This document shows positions 54,824 to 63,485 of a DNA stretch of 64,000 nucleotides, piece after piece. The stretch's first letter is position 1; every line of letters begins with the position of its first letter. The notes under the pieces were generated by a model that searched no databases, was not told the DNA's origin, and worked only from the letters and a program-made list of their open reading frames with translations. The stretch is from Perkinsela sp. pyNocScin1 (lineage: Eukaryota > Euglenozoa > Kinetoplastea > Prokinetoplastida > Perkinselidae), in the NCBI GenBank assembly GCA_964019655.1, contig CAXHTR010000008.1, positions 1,352,214 to 1,416,213 on the forward strand, written 5' to 3'. A program made the translations under genes and the position numbers.

Positions 54824-56188
54824 ATGGCTTCATCTCCCCAGAAAACGAAGGAAGAACCATGTTCCAGTGAAAATTCAACTGATCACGAGGAAGGCGAAGA
54901 GTCTTACGAGGAGGCGTACTCGAGTGAATCTTCTGTTGAGGCGCGCGAGCGCCCGTCGAGGTCCAACCGCGGCACAAAGATGAACTTTCTGCTCGCGAAC
55001 GAGAAAATCATCACGGAGAGTCGCGCGGACAAGGGCTACGCCAAGCTTTTTTGCGACAGCGACTCGAGCGACTCCCTCGACGACTCTGCGGAGTACAGCT
55101 CGAGCGCGGGTGACTCGAGCGACAGCTTTGACAGCGACTTTGAAGATGAGGCTCGTGGCATAAAGGCCGGCGAGCGCGCCGAGGCCAGCGAGGACTCGTC
55201 GAGCTCTTCCGAAGAAGAACCACAGCCGAAGCGGCAGAAAAAGGTCCCCAAGAGGCCGAGGGGCAGACCACCGCTGCGGGCGGCTGTTAAAGAAGTGGAG
55301 GCAGTGATAGAAACAGACAAAGAATCTGCATCCCCGAAGAAGGGCAAGGGTCCAGCGCAAAAAAAGCCGTTGAAGACTGAAAAAGAGCGCTGCCGGCAGC
55401 CCGGGCGAAACCAGGCCGAGAAGATGGCCAGTGCCCTCCGCATGCGGGCGCACAACCTCGCGCTGCGCGAGCAGGCCGCTGTCCCAACCGCCGAGGACCC
55501 GAGCATCGCGAAGCTATCTGCGAAAGAGCTCAAGGCGAAATACCCGTTCTTTTTCTATGATGCCTCAGGGTACCGAACGATCACGCGGGACTCGTACGAA
55601 AAAAAGCACGGCTCGAAGACGATCTACATGTTCCCGATGGGGCCGAAAGAGTACGCGACGATCTTTCCGGCGAGGCCCACCGAGGAATCGCCGCTCCAGT
55701 TCCTCCAGCGGCGGCTCATCGAGCGCGCGCAGCCGGCGCCCGACGCCATCGCGGCCGGGAACCCGGCGTCCAAGTACGCCTACAAATACAACGAGGACAA
55801 CGCGGGTGGAACGGACGCGGTGCAGGTGCCGTACCCGATCGCGCGGAGAGGGGAGCAGAAGGCTCCTGTAGGGCAGCAGCGGGGCCTGATGGCGAAGGGT
55901 GGGCGCCTCGTGCTGCACAAGGGCGGGAGCATCCCCGGCAGTGACGTGCTCGGCTGTCGGGGACCGTACAGGGACCCGTTCACTGGGATAAACTACAAGG
56001 ACCTGGCGCAATTCGCAAAAATTCGGGATGCAGTGCAGACAGTTCGGAGTTTCTGGGGGGAGAAGGGGTACGCGCAGGAGTGGGAACAGGCGTGGGGCAC
56101 GCAGGACAGTGTTGAGAAAGACGCGAAGATGCGGCACGCGCTGTTTCCGCTTTTGGTGGAGGAGGTGCTTCGGTCTGAGAAGGGATGA
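54824..56188 (+). CDS. YL1/SWC2 (VPS72) homologue, H2A.Z exchange factor
   Basis: 454 aa, ATG at 54824. N-terminal YL1 region: RPSRSNRGTKMNFLLANEK (compare R-x2-R-x2-x-G-N-R-M-x2-L-L) followed by a Ser/Asp/Glu-rich acidic stretch (SDSSDSLDDSAEYSSSAGD) that binds H2A.Z-H2B in other species, then a basic nuclear region with an AT-hook-like RPRGRPPL. The C-terminal YL1-C motif is clear: GPYRDPFTGINYKDLAQFAK. YL1/Swc2 is the histone-handling subunit of the SWR1 remodeller. In kinetoplastids H2A.Z marks the transcription start regions between clusters, such as the one in this window. Length and order fit the family; the middle 200 residues are divergent. Confidence 0.85.
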   Translation: MASSPQKTKEEPCSSENSTDHEEGEESYEEAYSSESSVEARERPSRSNRGTKMNFLLANEKIITESRADKGYAKLFCDSDSSDSLDDSAEYSSSAGDSSDSFDSDFEDEARGIKAGERAEASEDSSSSSEEEPQPKRQKKVPKRPRGRPPLRAAVKEVEAVIETDKESASPKKGKGPAQKKPLKTEKERCRQPGRNQAEKMASALRMRAHNLALREQAAVPTAEDPSIAKLSAKELKAKYPFFFYDASGYRTITRDSYEKKHGSKTIYMFPMGPKEYATIFPARPTEESPLQFLQRRLIERAQPAPDAIAAGNPASKYAYKYNEDNAGGTDAVQVPYPIARRGEQKAPVGQQRGLMAKGGRLVLHKGGSIPGSDVLGCRGPYRDPFTGINYKDLAQFAKIRDAVQTVRSFWGEKGYAQEWEQAWGTQDSVEKDAKMRHALFPLLVEEVLRSEKG

Positions 56189-56557
56189 GGAAGAGCAACT
56201 TCATGCAGATTTTTGGATTTTTGCGTCAGGCTGGGGTCAGAATGTAAAGGGCATGCAAGGTTTGAGAAATAGGCATGCACAGGTCTTTGGTCTCATCATG
56301 AGAGAATAAGCGAATGGATGCACAAAGGTCATAGGAGAAGCAAACCTCTTTCATACTCTAAAAATCTAAGATGGAAATGAGCGTGTGCATTCCATCTCCA
56401 TCTGCAGTTACAGTTTTCGAAAGCAAATCGCAACTCCTGTCAAAGATTCTGCGTTTTCAGCTTGTATTGTGTGTAGACAACCCTTCCAACCCAAATGGAA
56501 TGTGTGAAGCATTCTCCCAGCTCTCTCACTCCTTCTTTCTATCTCCTACTTCCATTC
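56189..56557. other. Intergenic, nothing recognised
   Basis: About 370 bp. The LRR frame is open upstream to 56495 without family similarity. No repeat or RNA gene is visible. Confidence 0.45.
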
Positions 56558-56559
56558 AG
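56531..56559 (+). promoter_or_regulatory. Predicted SL trans-splice acceptor of the LRR gene
   Basis: TCTTTCTATCTCCTACTTCC followed by ATTCAG puts an AG at 56559, 19 bases before the ATG at 56579. Pyrimidine tract and first AG as expected; use is inferred. Confidence 0.7.
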
Positions 56560-56578
56560 TCAACCAACTTTCACTACA

Positions 56579-57970
56579 ATGCTCTGCGCTGCCTCTGTCC
56601 TCTGCGCGGACGATCAGTTCCTCGGCCGCCTCGACTACTCGAGCATGACGCAGCAAGCGCTCATGGAGATGTTCGTGCAGGACACCAGCAACACACAGGT
56701 CTTCCAGGACGAGAACTCCAACTTCCGCGACGCGTGCGAGTGGACTGGCGTGACGTGCGACGACGACGACGACGACGAAGTCACCCGCGTCGAGTGGAGT
56801 ACCGGCGGGCTGAACTGCCCAACGGGCACGCTCCACCTGCAGTTCCTCCCTGCCAGTGTCAAATCGGTGATCATCCACTTCCTCGATATGCACGGCACCA
56901 TCGACTTCGGCGCCCTCCCCGAGCGCATCGAGACGCTCTTCGTGCGGCACAACAAATTTTCAGGAAATATTTTCGCCCCGAATCCGCCACCGAACCTCCG
57001 CGAGTTCGGCGCCGGGGAGAACCGATTTCGGGGGCCGCTCGACACAGCGCTGCTGCCGCGAACCCTCACCAAGGTGTACCTCTACTCGAACCATTTCCAC
57101 GGCGGCTTCGACCTCGGCGCGTTGCCGCCAGCCATCATCGACGCCCAGGCCAGCTGGAACTCGCTGAGCGGGACGCTTGAATTTTCCGCCTTGCCGCACA
57201 CAATCGAGTGCTTGAAGCTCGACTGCAACCGTTTATCAGGGACAATCGACGTCGCTGCGCTCCCGCGGGGGCTCACGTCGCTCGCGCTGAGTGAGAACGA
57301 GCTGCACGGGGCAATCGACCTCGACCGACTCCCGCCTGGGCTCACGGAGCTCAACTTGCACACAAACCGCTTCCGGGACAACGTCCGGCTCGATGAGCTC
57401 CCCGAGAACCTCGAGGTGATATACCTCGGGGCGAACCGCGTGGAGGGCACAGTGGACACAACAAAGCTGCCGGCCACCATGCGAGAGGTGGACTTTAGCG
57501 AGTGCGCGTTTGAGGGGGAATTCTGCACTGCGAACCTACCAGCCGCGCTCCAGGACTTTAACGGCGCCAGAAACGTTTTTTACGGCACATTGGACTTCAA
57601 GGCGCTGCCTGCGCCGCTCGAGGAGCTCTGCCTGAGCGTCAACCACTTTACGGGGGAAGTCTGTCTGACGCAGCTTCCAATGAATCTCCGCCTGCTCTGG
57701 CTCGCGCGGAACGCGCTGTCGGGGTCTGTTGACCTACGCATGCTGCCGCCCGCCATGAAGTCGCTCAGCCTACGTCGCAACCGGCTCTCGGGGACAATTG
57801 ACCTGGGCAGCTTGCCCGATACGCTGGAAGAGCTGTACCTCGAAGACAATCAGCTGAGCGGGTCCCTGGACGCGTCATTCATCCCAGGGAGCCTCAAGCG
57901 TGTGAAGCTGGGGAAAAACCTATTCGTCCCCCATTTGAAGACGAAGAACGCTGTTTTTGAGCTCGTTTGA
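56579..57970 (+). CDS. LRR-family protein, 463 aa, 16 repeats
   Basis: ATG at 56579 (MLCAASVLCADDQFLGRLDY). The N-terminal module has TQQALMEMFVQ and CEWTGVTCDDDDDDEVTRVE, which closely recalls the N-cap of plant-type LRR proteins (W-x-G-V-x-C-D-x2-G-x-V). Sixteen 23-residue repeats follow without a break (for example LPPGLTELNLHTNRFRDN, LPDTLEELYLEDNQLSGS). The end is short and basic (LKRVKLGKNLFVP) without the VVDxxG cap of the minus-strand genes. A weakly hydrophobic start (MLCAASVLCA) might be a poor signal peptide; no membrane span follows. Last gene of the plus cluster. Confidence 0.85.
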   Translation: MLCAASVLCADDQFLGRLDYSSMTQQALMEMFVQDTSNTQVFQDENSNFRDACEWTGVTCDDDDDDEVTRVEWSTGGLNCPTGTLHLQFLPASVKSVIIHFLDMHGTIDFGALPERIETLFVRHNKFSGNIFAPNPPPNLREFGAGENRFRGPLDTALLPRTLTKVYLYSNHFHGGFDLGALPPAIIDAQASWNSLSGTLEFSALPHTIECLKLDCNRLSGTIDVAALPRGLTSLALSENELHGAIDLDRLPPGLTELNLHTNRFRDNVRLDELPENLEVIYLGANRVEGTVDTTKLPATMREVDFSECAFEGEFCTANLPAALQDFNGARNVFYGTLDFKALPAPLEELCLSVNHFTGEVCLTQLPMNLRLLWLARNALSGSVDLRMLPPAMKSLSLRRNRLSGTIDLGSLPDTLEELYLEDNQLSGSLDASFIPGSLKRVKLGKNLFVPHLKTKNAVFELV

Positions 57971-58261
57971 GATCATGAGGGCAGGATGTGATACCTAACT
58001 ATCTGAAATTCATCAATATCACATCTGCTTTACATGTTTTTTTCTTGAGATACGAATCATGAATGTCCTACACGTGACTTAACGCTGGGGCGAAATTCGC
58101 AGCTGCGGGCACGGAAACGGGATAAAATCTTCGAATGCAGCCTTCTTTGGCCATAGCACAATAGATCCATTCTTTTCCTACCTGATGACATAAATCAATT
58201 GAGTTTGTCGGAAAGCTTGATGACGACCGAAAGGTATCCCGTGGCTGAATATTTTGTCGCT
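57971..58261. other. Cluster end, nothing recognised
   Basis: About 290 bp after the last gene of the plus cluster. Transcription of the cluster would end in or beyond this zone. No terminator-like sequence or ORF can be supported. Confidence 0.4.
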
Positions 58262-58266
58262 ACCGT

Positions 58267-58575
58267 TTAGTCCTCGCTGTCGCTCAGCAGCTGCGTAGTC
58301 CTCGCTGGCCCTCCTGTGCGGTTCTTGGCGTAGTCCTCTGGATCCGCCAAAAACTTTTCAATGAGCAGACTCCGCGCCCCAAAGGATCATCGATCTCTTT
58401 TGCCTCATGTTTTAGCCTTTGCAAGAGGAGAATTTTAGTTTTCTACCCGTCCATCAGGTCCGACGTGCTGCCCATGGTCTTTTAGGAGGAAAGTGATCCA
58501 CTGCGCAAGCGAGATCCACAGGTAGCTGATGAAAGAGCTCCAGCTGCCGTGCTTGAAGGAACGTCTGACCGCACT
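58267..58575 (-). pseudogene. Decayed coding sequence, family unknown
   Basis: On the minus strand three short pieces look like protein rather than noise, but are broken by stops and frame changes: a piece near 58,575-58,460 (FLQARQLELFHQLPVDLACA), one near 58,440-58,380 (LLLQRLKHEAKEIDDPLG) and one ending at a TAA at 58267 (SLLIEKFLADPEDYAKNRTG). The last ends in an acidic LLSDSED, like a natural C-terminus. I do not recognise the source. Low confidence. Confidence 0.3.
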
Positions 58576-58724
58576 TCACTTCCGAAACAAAGGGCCAAAG
58601 TGAGAGACATTGCACTTATTCTTTGATTCTTCTCTGCACACCAGAAAGGTCGGATTTGATGAGCACGGCGACTGCACCCAGCCACTCGACGTTGGAGCTG
58701 TTCGAGGCTGAGCGCGGACCGACC

Positions 58725-58786
58725 TGTGAAGGACATAAAAGATCAAGCTTCTCATACCAATTAAGTACAGAAACTGAACTAATGTA
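58725..58786 (-). pseudogene. SL RNA gene copy, 3' exon part and start of intron (split)
   Basis: Minus strand: exon end TTCAGTTTCTGTACTTAATT with its final G at 58758, then GTATGAGAAGCTTGATC. It is near-identical to the intact copy at 60.86 kb through about 40 nt of the intron part, after which the two diverge. The exon is cut at its TA (58785-58786) by the transposon; the missing 5' part resumes at 60499. This copy cannot give a normal SL RNA. Confidence 0.8.
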
Positions 58787-58985
58787 TAGTGACCGGAAAA
58801 TCATTAGGAAAATTTCAAAATTTTGAAAAACTTCGAGCTTTTGGGGCCTTCAGAAAACTTCGAGTGCGCGATGATTTAGGCCTTATAACGAGTAGAAACG
58901 CTGCACAGAAGTTTTTTTTCAAAGCGAAATTTTTTGGACATTGTTGAAGAATTCTTGATTTTGGAGGCGGCAAATCATTAGGATT
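58787..58985 (+). repeat. Left terminal inverted repeat (199 bp)
   Basis: Inverted match to 60300-60498, with only scattered differences and identical termini. The last shared block is CGGCAAATCATTAGGATT. Confidence 0.9.
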
Positions 58986-59859
58986 TGAGGTACCCAGAGG
59001 TCAGAAAAGTGACCTTCTCGAGCAAGTTACACGATAAAATTGCAATTTTTTTGTGTGGAAGGCGTACAAAAGAATCAGAGCAAGTACGAGCGTGCGTTTT
59101 GCACACTATTTATGGACTTTTTTGAGTGTTATTTGTTCCCCGAGTGTGTTGGGTCTTTCTCCATGGACCAACCAATAGCCTAGCAACCATGGTCGGTGGA
59201 AAACTTTCGATAGAAATCAAAGAACACTATTTCTTTTGTGTGAAAACAGTCGTTTGAGGTTCTGAGAGAACCGCAGAGAAAAAGAATCGCGAGTAATAGC
59301 TGATTATGAGGCTTTTTGGGCACCTGAGATGACGGCAAAAGGTTGGCCTTATGTGGGTAGCGACAGCCATATGGCCATTCGAGCACCTTTTTTGCTCTCC
59401 ACACGGCAGAAAGAGGTCACAAATCTCACGAAGCAGTCTCAGTTCATATAACACGAGACGGATTTGTAAGATTCTTCAACAAAAATGCAGCATAGATATC
59501 AGATATTGGAGCATGATATGTTTGTTTCTATCAAGACTCAAAATGAGATAATTGGATGTACCGAAAATCACACCATGAGGGCGACAGTGTAAGCCAAATA
59601 CCCCTTCAAATGTAAAATAAAGCTGTCTCTGGAGCGTTTAGAGGAGTCTATCGGCGCTTGGGAGTGGAAAGGGGGTCATAGGATCGTGATGGAGTACATT
59701 TTGAGCATGAAATGGGTGATATCCTGGGTAGGCTTTTCAACCACCAAACAATTTCAATTTCTCTTTTGACCAAAGAGTTATGAAATCGATACCACAGGAT
59801 ATTTTAGTGTGCAAAATGAGTGTTTCCAGCATCTTTCACATGTAAATGCAGTCGATTGC

Positions 59860-60027
59860 ACCATTTTTCAGCAGGTAAAAGCGACTTTTCATACCGGAGA
59901 GGTGAAAAAATCGTGGCTTCATGGGTGCATAGTCGAGATTATCGACTATCCCGTGGATCGCCATGGCCTAAAAGCGATGGAAAACTTCTGGAATCGCATA
60001 CAAATGCACTTGGAAGACACCGGATGA
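59860..60027 (+). pseudogene. Tc1/mariner transposase relic
   Basis: One frame gives TIFQQVKATFHTGEVKKSWL and IIDYPVDRHGLKAMENFWNR. These align with the Tc1 block around the second and third catalytic Asp: (F)xFQQDNxPxHTxxxVxxWL and DWPxxSPDLNPIENLW. The catalytic Asp of QQDN is Val and SPDLNP reads VDRHGLKA, so the enzyme is dead. The upstream part, with the first Asp, is not readable because of stops and frameshifts. Confidence 0.7.
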
Positions 60028-60299
60028 ACAAGTGAGAGCCATTTGCGACCCCTTTTTGTGGCTTGGATGAGGTTTAGTTGGACCTACCCGATGGTCTTCT
60101 GGTAAGCCTGTCAGGGCACATCAGATACGTTACCCATGCAAAAACTGGCCGTTTTTTCGCGTGAACAAACAAGCGTAGACTCTCCAAACGGCGTGAAATA
60201 GTCGCAAAAGATGATTTCAGATCACTTTCAGCAAGATTTGGGGCAAAAATCACGGACTTTGTGTGAAATATCGTCATTTTGGCCCATTGGGGAACCCCC

Positions 60300-60498
60300 A
60301 ATCCTAATGATTTGCCGCCTCCAAAATCAAGAATTCTTCAACAATGTCCAAAAAATTTCGCTTTGAAAAAAAACTTCTGTGCAGCGTTTCTACTCGTTAT
60401 AAGGCCTAAATCACCGCGCACTCGAAGTTTTCTGAAGGCCCCAAAAGTTCGAAGTTTTTCAAAATTTTGAAGTTTTCCTAATGATTTTCCGGTCACTA
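60300..60498 (-). repeat. Right terminal inverted repeat (199 bp)
   Basis: Mirror of the left repeat; ends CCGGTCACTA next to the duplicated TA. Confidence 0.9.
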
Positions 60499-60518
60499 TA
60501 GCAGAAATTAACCGATGG
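60499..60518 (-). pseudogene. SL RNA gene copy, 5' exon part (split)
   Basis: Minus strand CCATCGGTTAATTTCTGCTA, the continuation of the exon at 58758-58786 once the transposon is removed. It differs from the intact copy only at the start (ATCGG against AATGG). Further upstream the two copies have no obvious similarity. Confidence 0.75.
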
Positions 60519-60760
60519 GCGGTGGGAAACGGTGAAGCTCTGCAGTTATCTATTCCTTAACGCATATGCTGCATGTGCTAGTTCTGAGCCGAGAAGCCCA
60601 AAACATGAGAGTGGCATGTGTGTGTTCTGACTTCGATCCCAGGCAGTGTGATTTCTCGTGCTGGGGGCCGAGTGGAAAGTCTGCCTGCCACGTCTTTGAG
60701 CAGAGTTCGCGGGACGTGGGCACATCGACGTCGACAGATAAAAGAAGGCGTGTGAAGCGA
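60519..60760. other. Spacer between two SL copies
   Basis: About 240 bp. A 67-codon plus-strand ORF (60566-60769) has no motif. 5S rRNA, often linked to SL genes in kinetoplastids, was looked for and not seen. It would include the upstream (promoter) side of the split copy and the 3' side of the intact one. Confidence 0.4.
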
Positions 60761-60769
60761 GACGTTTAA

Positions 60770-60902
60770 CTTGGTGAGCTTTTCTAAATTGAAAACGGGA
60801 ACAAGTGCGAAAGCATCACCACCGCGCGACTGTCAAGGGCATAAAAGATCAAGCTTCTCATACCAATTAAGTACAGAAACTGAACTAATGTAGCAGAAAT
60901 TA
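60770..60902 (-). ncRNA. SL RNA: Spliced-leader (mini-exon) RNA gene
   Basis: On the minus strand a 39-nt exon-like block ends CAGTTTCTGTACTTAATTG at 60864 and is followed by a 5' splice site GTATGAGAAGCTTGATC. In trypanosomatids the SL exon ends CAGTTTCTGTACTxxATTG and continues GGTATGAGAAGCT (established), so the match is diagnostic. The 5' half (ATTTCTGCTACATTAG) is diverged from the usual AACTAACGCTATTATTAG but alignable. The intron-like part has a possible Sm site (CAATTTAGAAA, about 60782-60792). I see only T4 runs, not the usual long T-run terminator, so the 3' end given is approximate. Its RNA would supply the capped leader joined to every mRNA of this organism. Confidence 0.85.
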
Positions 60903-60990
60903 ACCATTGGATTGGTGTGTATGTCGCAGTGAGACAGTGTGCGTCGCACACAATACACACGCTTATGTGTGTAATCAGAGGCGAAGATCA
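60903..60990. other. Upstream side of the intact SL gene
   Basis: The SL promoter, if this copy is active, should lie within about 100 bp here. I see GTGTGT and CACACA tracts but no recognised element. Confidence 0.35.
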
Positions 60991-60993
60991 TAC

Positions 60994-61047
60994 ATGGCTC
61001 AGTGGGTGTTGCCTGGTCTGGGTTCAACTCCGGCCAGGGATGTTTTT
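60994..61047 (+). other. A-box/B-box-like pair, not a tRNA
   Basis: TGGCTCAGTGG (about 60995-61005) fits the Pol III A box and GGTTCAACTCC (61021-61031) the B box. Only 15 bases separate them, too few for a tRNA. CCTGG(TC) and (GG)CCAGG pair around the B box as a hairpin. A truncated tRNA-derived SINE or a chance match are the options. Confidence 0.3.
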
Positions 61048-61106
61048 CCTCCCCCGTTCTGCGAAGTGGGCGATTCCCGTGTGCGGCTTGATCAGGGAAG
61101 GCAGTG

Positions 61107-61178
61107 GGTGGTTACCGCTGACCGACGGAAGCTAGCGTACCGGTCATCGGCTCCCGACCTGGTTCAACGGTTACCACC
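61107..61178 (+). other. Long imperfect hairpin
   Basis: GGTGGTTACCGCTGACC at 61107-61123 pairs with GGTTCAACGGTTACCACC at 61161-61178 with three mismatches, around a loop of about 37 nt that can fold further. It could be a structured RNA, a foldback end of a mobile element or a decayed snRNA gene. I cannot assign it. Confidence 0.4.
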
Positions 61179-61460
61179 GAGTGCGCTCTAGATTCGCATT
61201 TTGAAAATCTGAATAACACAAAAATAGGGTACTCTGCGTGCTTGTAGGCTAGGGAGCATAAAGATGATTGAATGATAAATGAAGCCTTGGCCACAACAGA
61301 AAACTCTTTTTCTTTTTCTCTTTTCGCCACCCCCAAAGGAAATTACCGGTAACTACCACATCCCGGTCTCAGCGCTGCCACCTTTTGCCAAAAATATCAC
61401 CTCTTGGGAACCCCGGGGGATCCTCTGGTAACACCTGAGGAAGGGGCAGAGCCGATTGAA

Positions 61461-62595
61461 ATGAATCCTGGTGAGCGGACAGCCACAGATTCCTATCACA
61501 ACCTGGTTTACCACGACAGAGTAAAGATACAACAATTTCAGGGCAACACAGATGTTATAATAGCTGCGGAGGTCTCGAAGATTCGACCTGGAAAGCCATG
61601 TGATCCGAGCACCATCACAAAGGAGCGTGGCCGATATAAAGATGAATACGGCTATATTCCATATTGCGTGATCAAGGCAGAGCAGCTTGCTCGAAAAAGC
61701 CAGAAGGCGAAAGGGCGTAATTGCATTATGGAGAAAAATCTCGTTCTCATCCGTGAATTCCTATGCCTCTTTTTTAATCGGGAGAGCTGCAAGACTATAG
61801 CTGAAAGTCTCACTACAGACGAACAGTACGCGGGAATGGGGTTTCCGAAAACCCTGTGCGCGAATACGCTGGAGTCTTGGCTCCTCCGTGAGACTGATCG
61901 TGGGTCAGTCCTTTGGAGCTGGCTTAAGAGGAAGCAAAAGAAGGCAAACAAACAGCGCCAGAAGAAAGCCAAGAATGGAAGCAAGCTATCAGAATACTTT
62001 AAAAGCGATGGGCAGCGTCAGTCGGAGGAGACCCCAAAAGCATCCATCAGCGCCCTGAAATCGTCGACAAAAACATTCGCCACGGGGATTTCGAGGACGA
62101 CACCATGATCAGTGCAGGAGCCTCAGGTGTTGTGCTTGTGCTGGTGGGGAAGAAATCACGATGTATGATCGCAATTCTACTCGACACCAAGAACAGCAGA
62201 AATCTCATGAAAGCCATGAAGAACTCTCTGGCATCATATCTCTGCCTGACAGTGACGATGGATAGGGGTGGTGAGTTTGCTCTTTGGCCGGTGCTGGAAG
62301 AGAAAATGGGTATTGACTGCTATTTCTGCGATCCTGGGTGCCCTTACCAAAAAAGGCACGTCGAGAACCGTTTCGGACGACTCCGTAATTTCATGCGGTC
62401 CGGCGAGCACTTTGGCGGTCTGGCCCAGGGAAAACTCGACGAATGATGTGCGATCATCAATGAGCACCGCATGGAGGTGTTGCATGGTCACAAGCCCAAC
62501 GAGTATCAGTGTGCATTCATAAAGGCATATGTCAAGAAAGCGCAGCGAATATCAGGGCCTGCGCTATTTTATTTTTTTCCTGCGCTATTTTTCTA
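61461..62595 (+). pseudogene. IS30-family-like transposase, broken
   Basis: ATG at 61461 opens a frame with an IS30-like N-terminal half (DPSTITKERGRYKDEYGYIP, LESWLLRETDRGSVLW). Near 62,035 (CCCCAAAA run) one base is missing; the next frame continues IHQRPEIVDKN, RHGDFEDDTM, VVLVLVGKKSRC, TMDRGGEF and CPYQKRHVENRFGRLRNFM, which is the DDE core of IS30 with its D, D and E in place. At 62444 an in-frame TGA interrupts; the same frame then reads CAIINEHRMEVLHGHKPNEY, the IS30 C-terminus. So two lesions. IS30 is a bacterial insertion-sequence family; presence here points to horizontal transfer or a little-known eukaryotic relative. Element ends were not found. Confidence 0.78.
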
Positions 62596-62784
62596 GCTCG
62601 TGGTACGCACTGGATAGATTCAACCAGTGGAATCACTCTTGCTTCGTGAGCGAGACACCGAAAATAAAGAATATGTGCTTTGGCAAATCCGACTCTTTAA
62701 AGTCAAGTTTAAGTGTCAATGATCAAAGACCACTTAACCCGGGGTGAGTTTTACGGTATTTGTCGAATTTCATTTTCCCTCTTT
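62596..62784. other. Spacer, nothing firm
   Basis: AT-rich. A near-duplicate CCTGCGCTATTTT occurs twice just upstream (about 62,558-62,595), separated by a T-run. No gene. Confidence 0.35.
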
Positions 62785-63153
<369 letters not shown>

Positions 63154-63385
63154 TGCATATCACAGGCATTCCCAAAACGTGGTAATTTAGGCAAAAAGGT
63201 GGTAATTTTGTGAGCCGGAGGTGGTAATTTTTGGAGACGAAAATTCTGGGGAGACATGGTCTTGAGAGGGGTTGCGCGACATGATCAAAAAAGTGACTTT
63301 TGTGTTGAACATAAAGGTTTCCCTTTGTGACGTCGTATCTTTGCAAGCAGTTTTTCTCTCATCTTGTCAAGTTGAAGCTAAAAGA
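63154..63385. other. Spacer with short GGTGGTAATTTT repeats
   Basis: GGTAATTT occurs several times at 63,180-63,235 in a loose direct repeat (GGTGGTAATTTTG, GGTGGTAATTTTTGG). Related GGTGGTAGTG units occur at about 63,687 and 63,720. No gene. Confidence 0.4.
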
Positions 63386-63485
63386 ATGACCAGGGTCAAA
63401 ACTTAGTGGCAAATTCGGAATTGCCCTGCCACGTAGAAAAAAACTTTGCCGTGAAGTTTTGGACTTTTGCCGGTAAGTACACACC
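63386..63485. repeat. Dispersed repeat, copy 2 (about 100 bp)
   Basis: Same orientation and boundaries as 2907-3006: ATGACCAGGG at the start, GTAAGTACACACC at the end, with substitutions but little or no length change. Confidence 0.75.

Larger units (their letters stand above)
58787..60498 (+). mobile_element. Tc1/mariner-type DNA transposon, decayed, 1712 bp
   Basis: Perfectly placed ends: TAGTGACCGGAAAATCATTA at the left and its complement at the right, flanked by a duplicated TA (58785-58786 and 60499-60500). Each 199-bp inverted repeat holds two similar motifs, ACCGGAAAATCATTAGGAAA at the outer end and GGCGGCAAATCATTAGGATT at the inner end, the double-site arrangement of IR/DR Tc1 elements. 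The uninterrupted target exists at 60.89 kb. The interior has stops in all frames; only a C-terminal transposase piece is readable. Non-autonomous today. Confidence 0.88.

Noticed and set aside
58616-58804. A small protein gene on the minus strand
   Set aside because: The frame covers the split SL RNA gene and the transposon end; its similarity to a frame at 60833-61027 is due to the shared SL sequence.
60519-60990. 5S rRNA linked to the SL gene
   Set aside because: None of the conserved internal-control segments of 5S rRNA is visible on either strand.
60994-61047. A tRNA gene
   Set aside because: A and B boxes are 15 bases apart, there is no acceptor stem and no anticodon arm between them.
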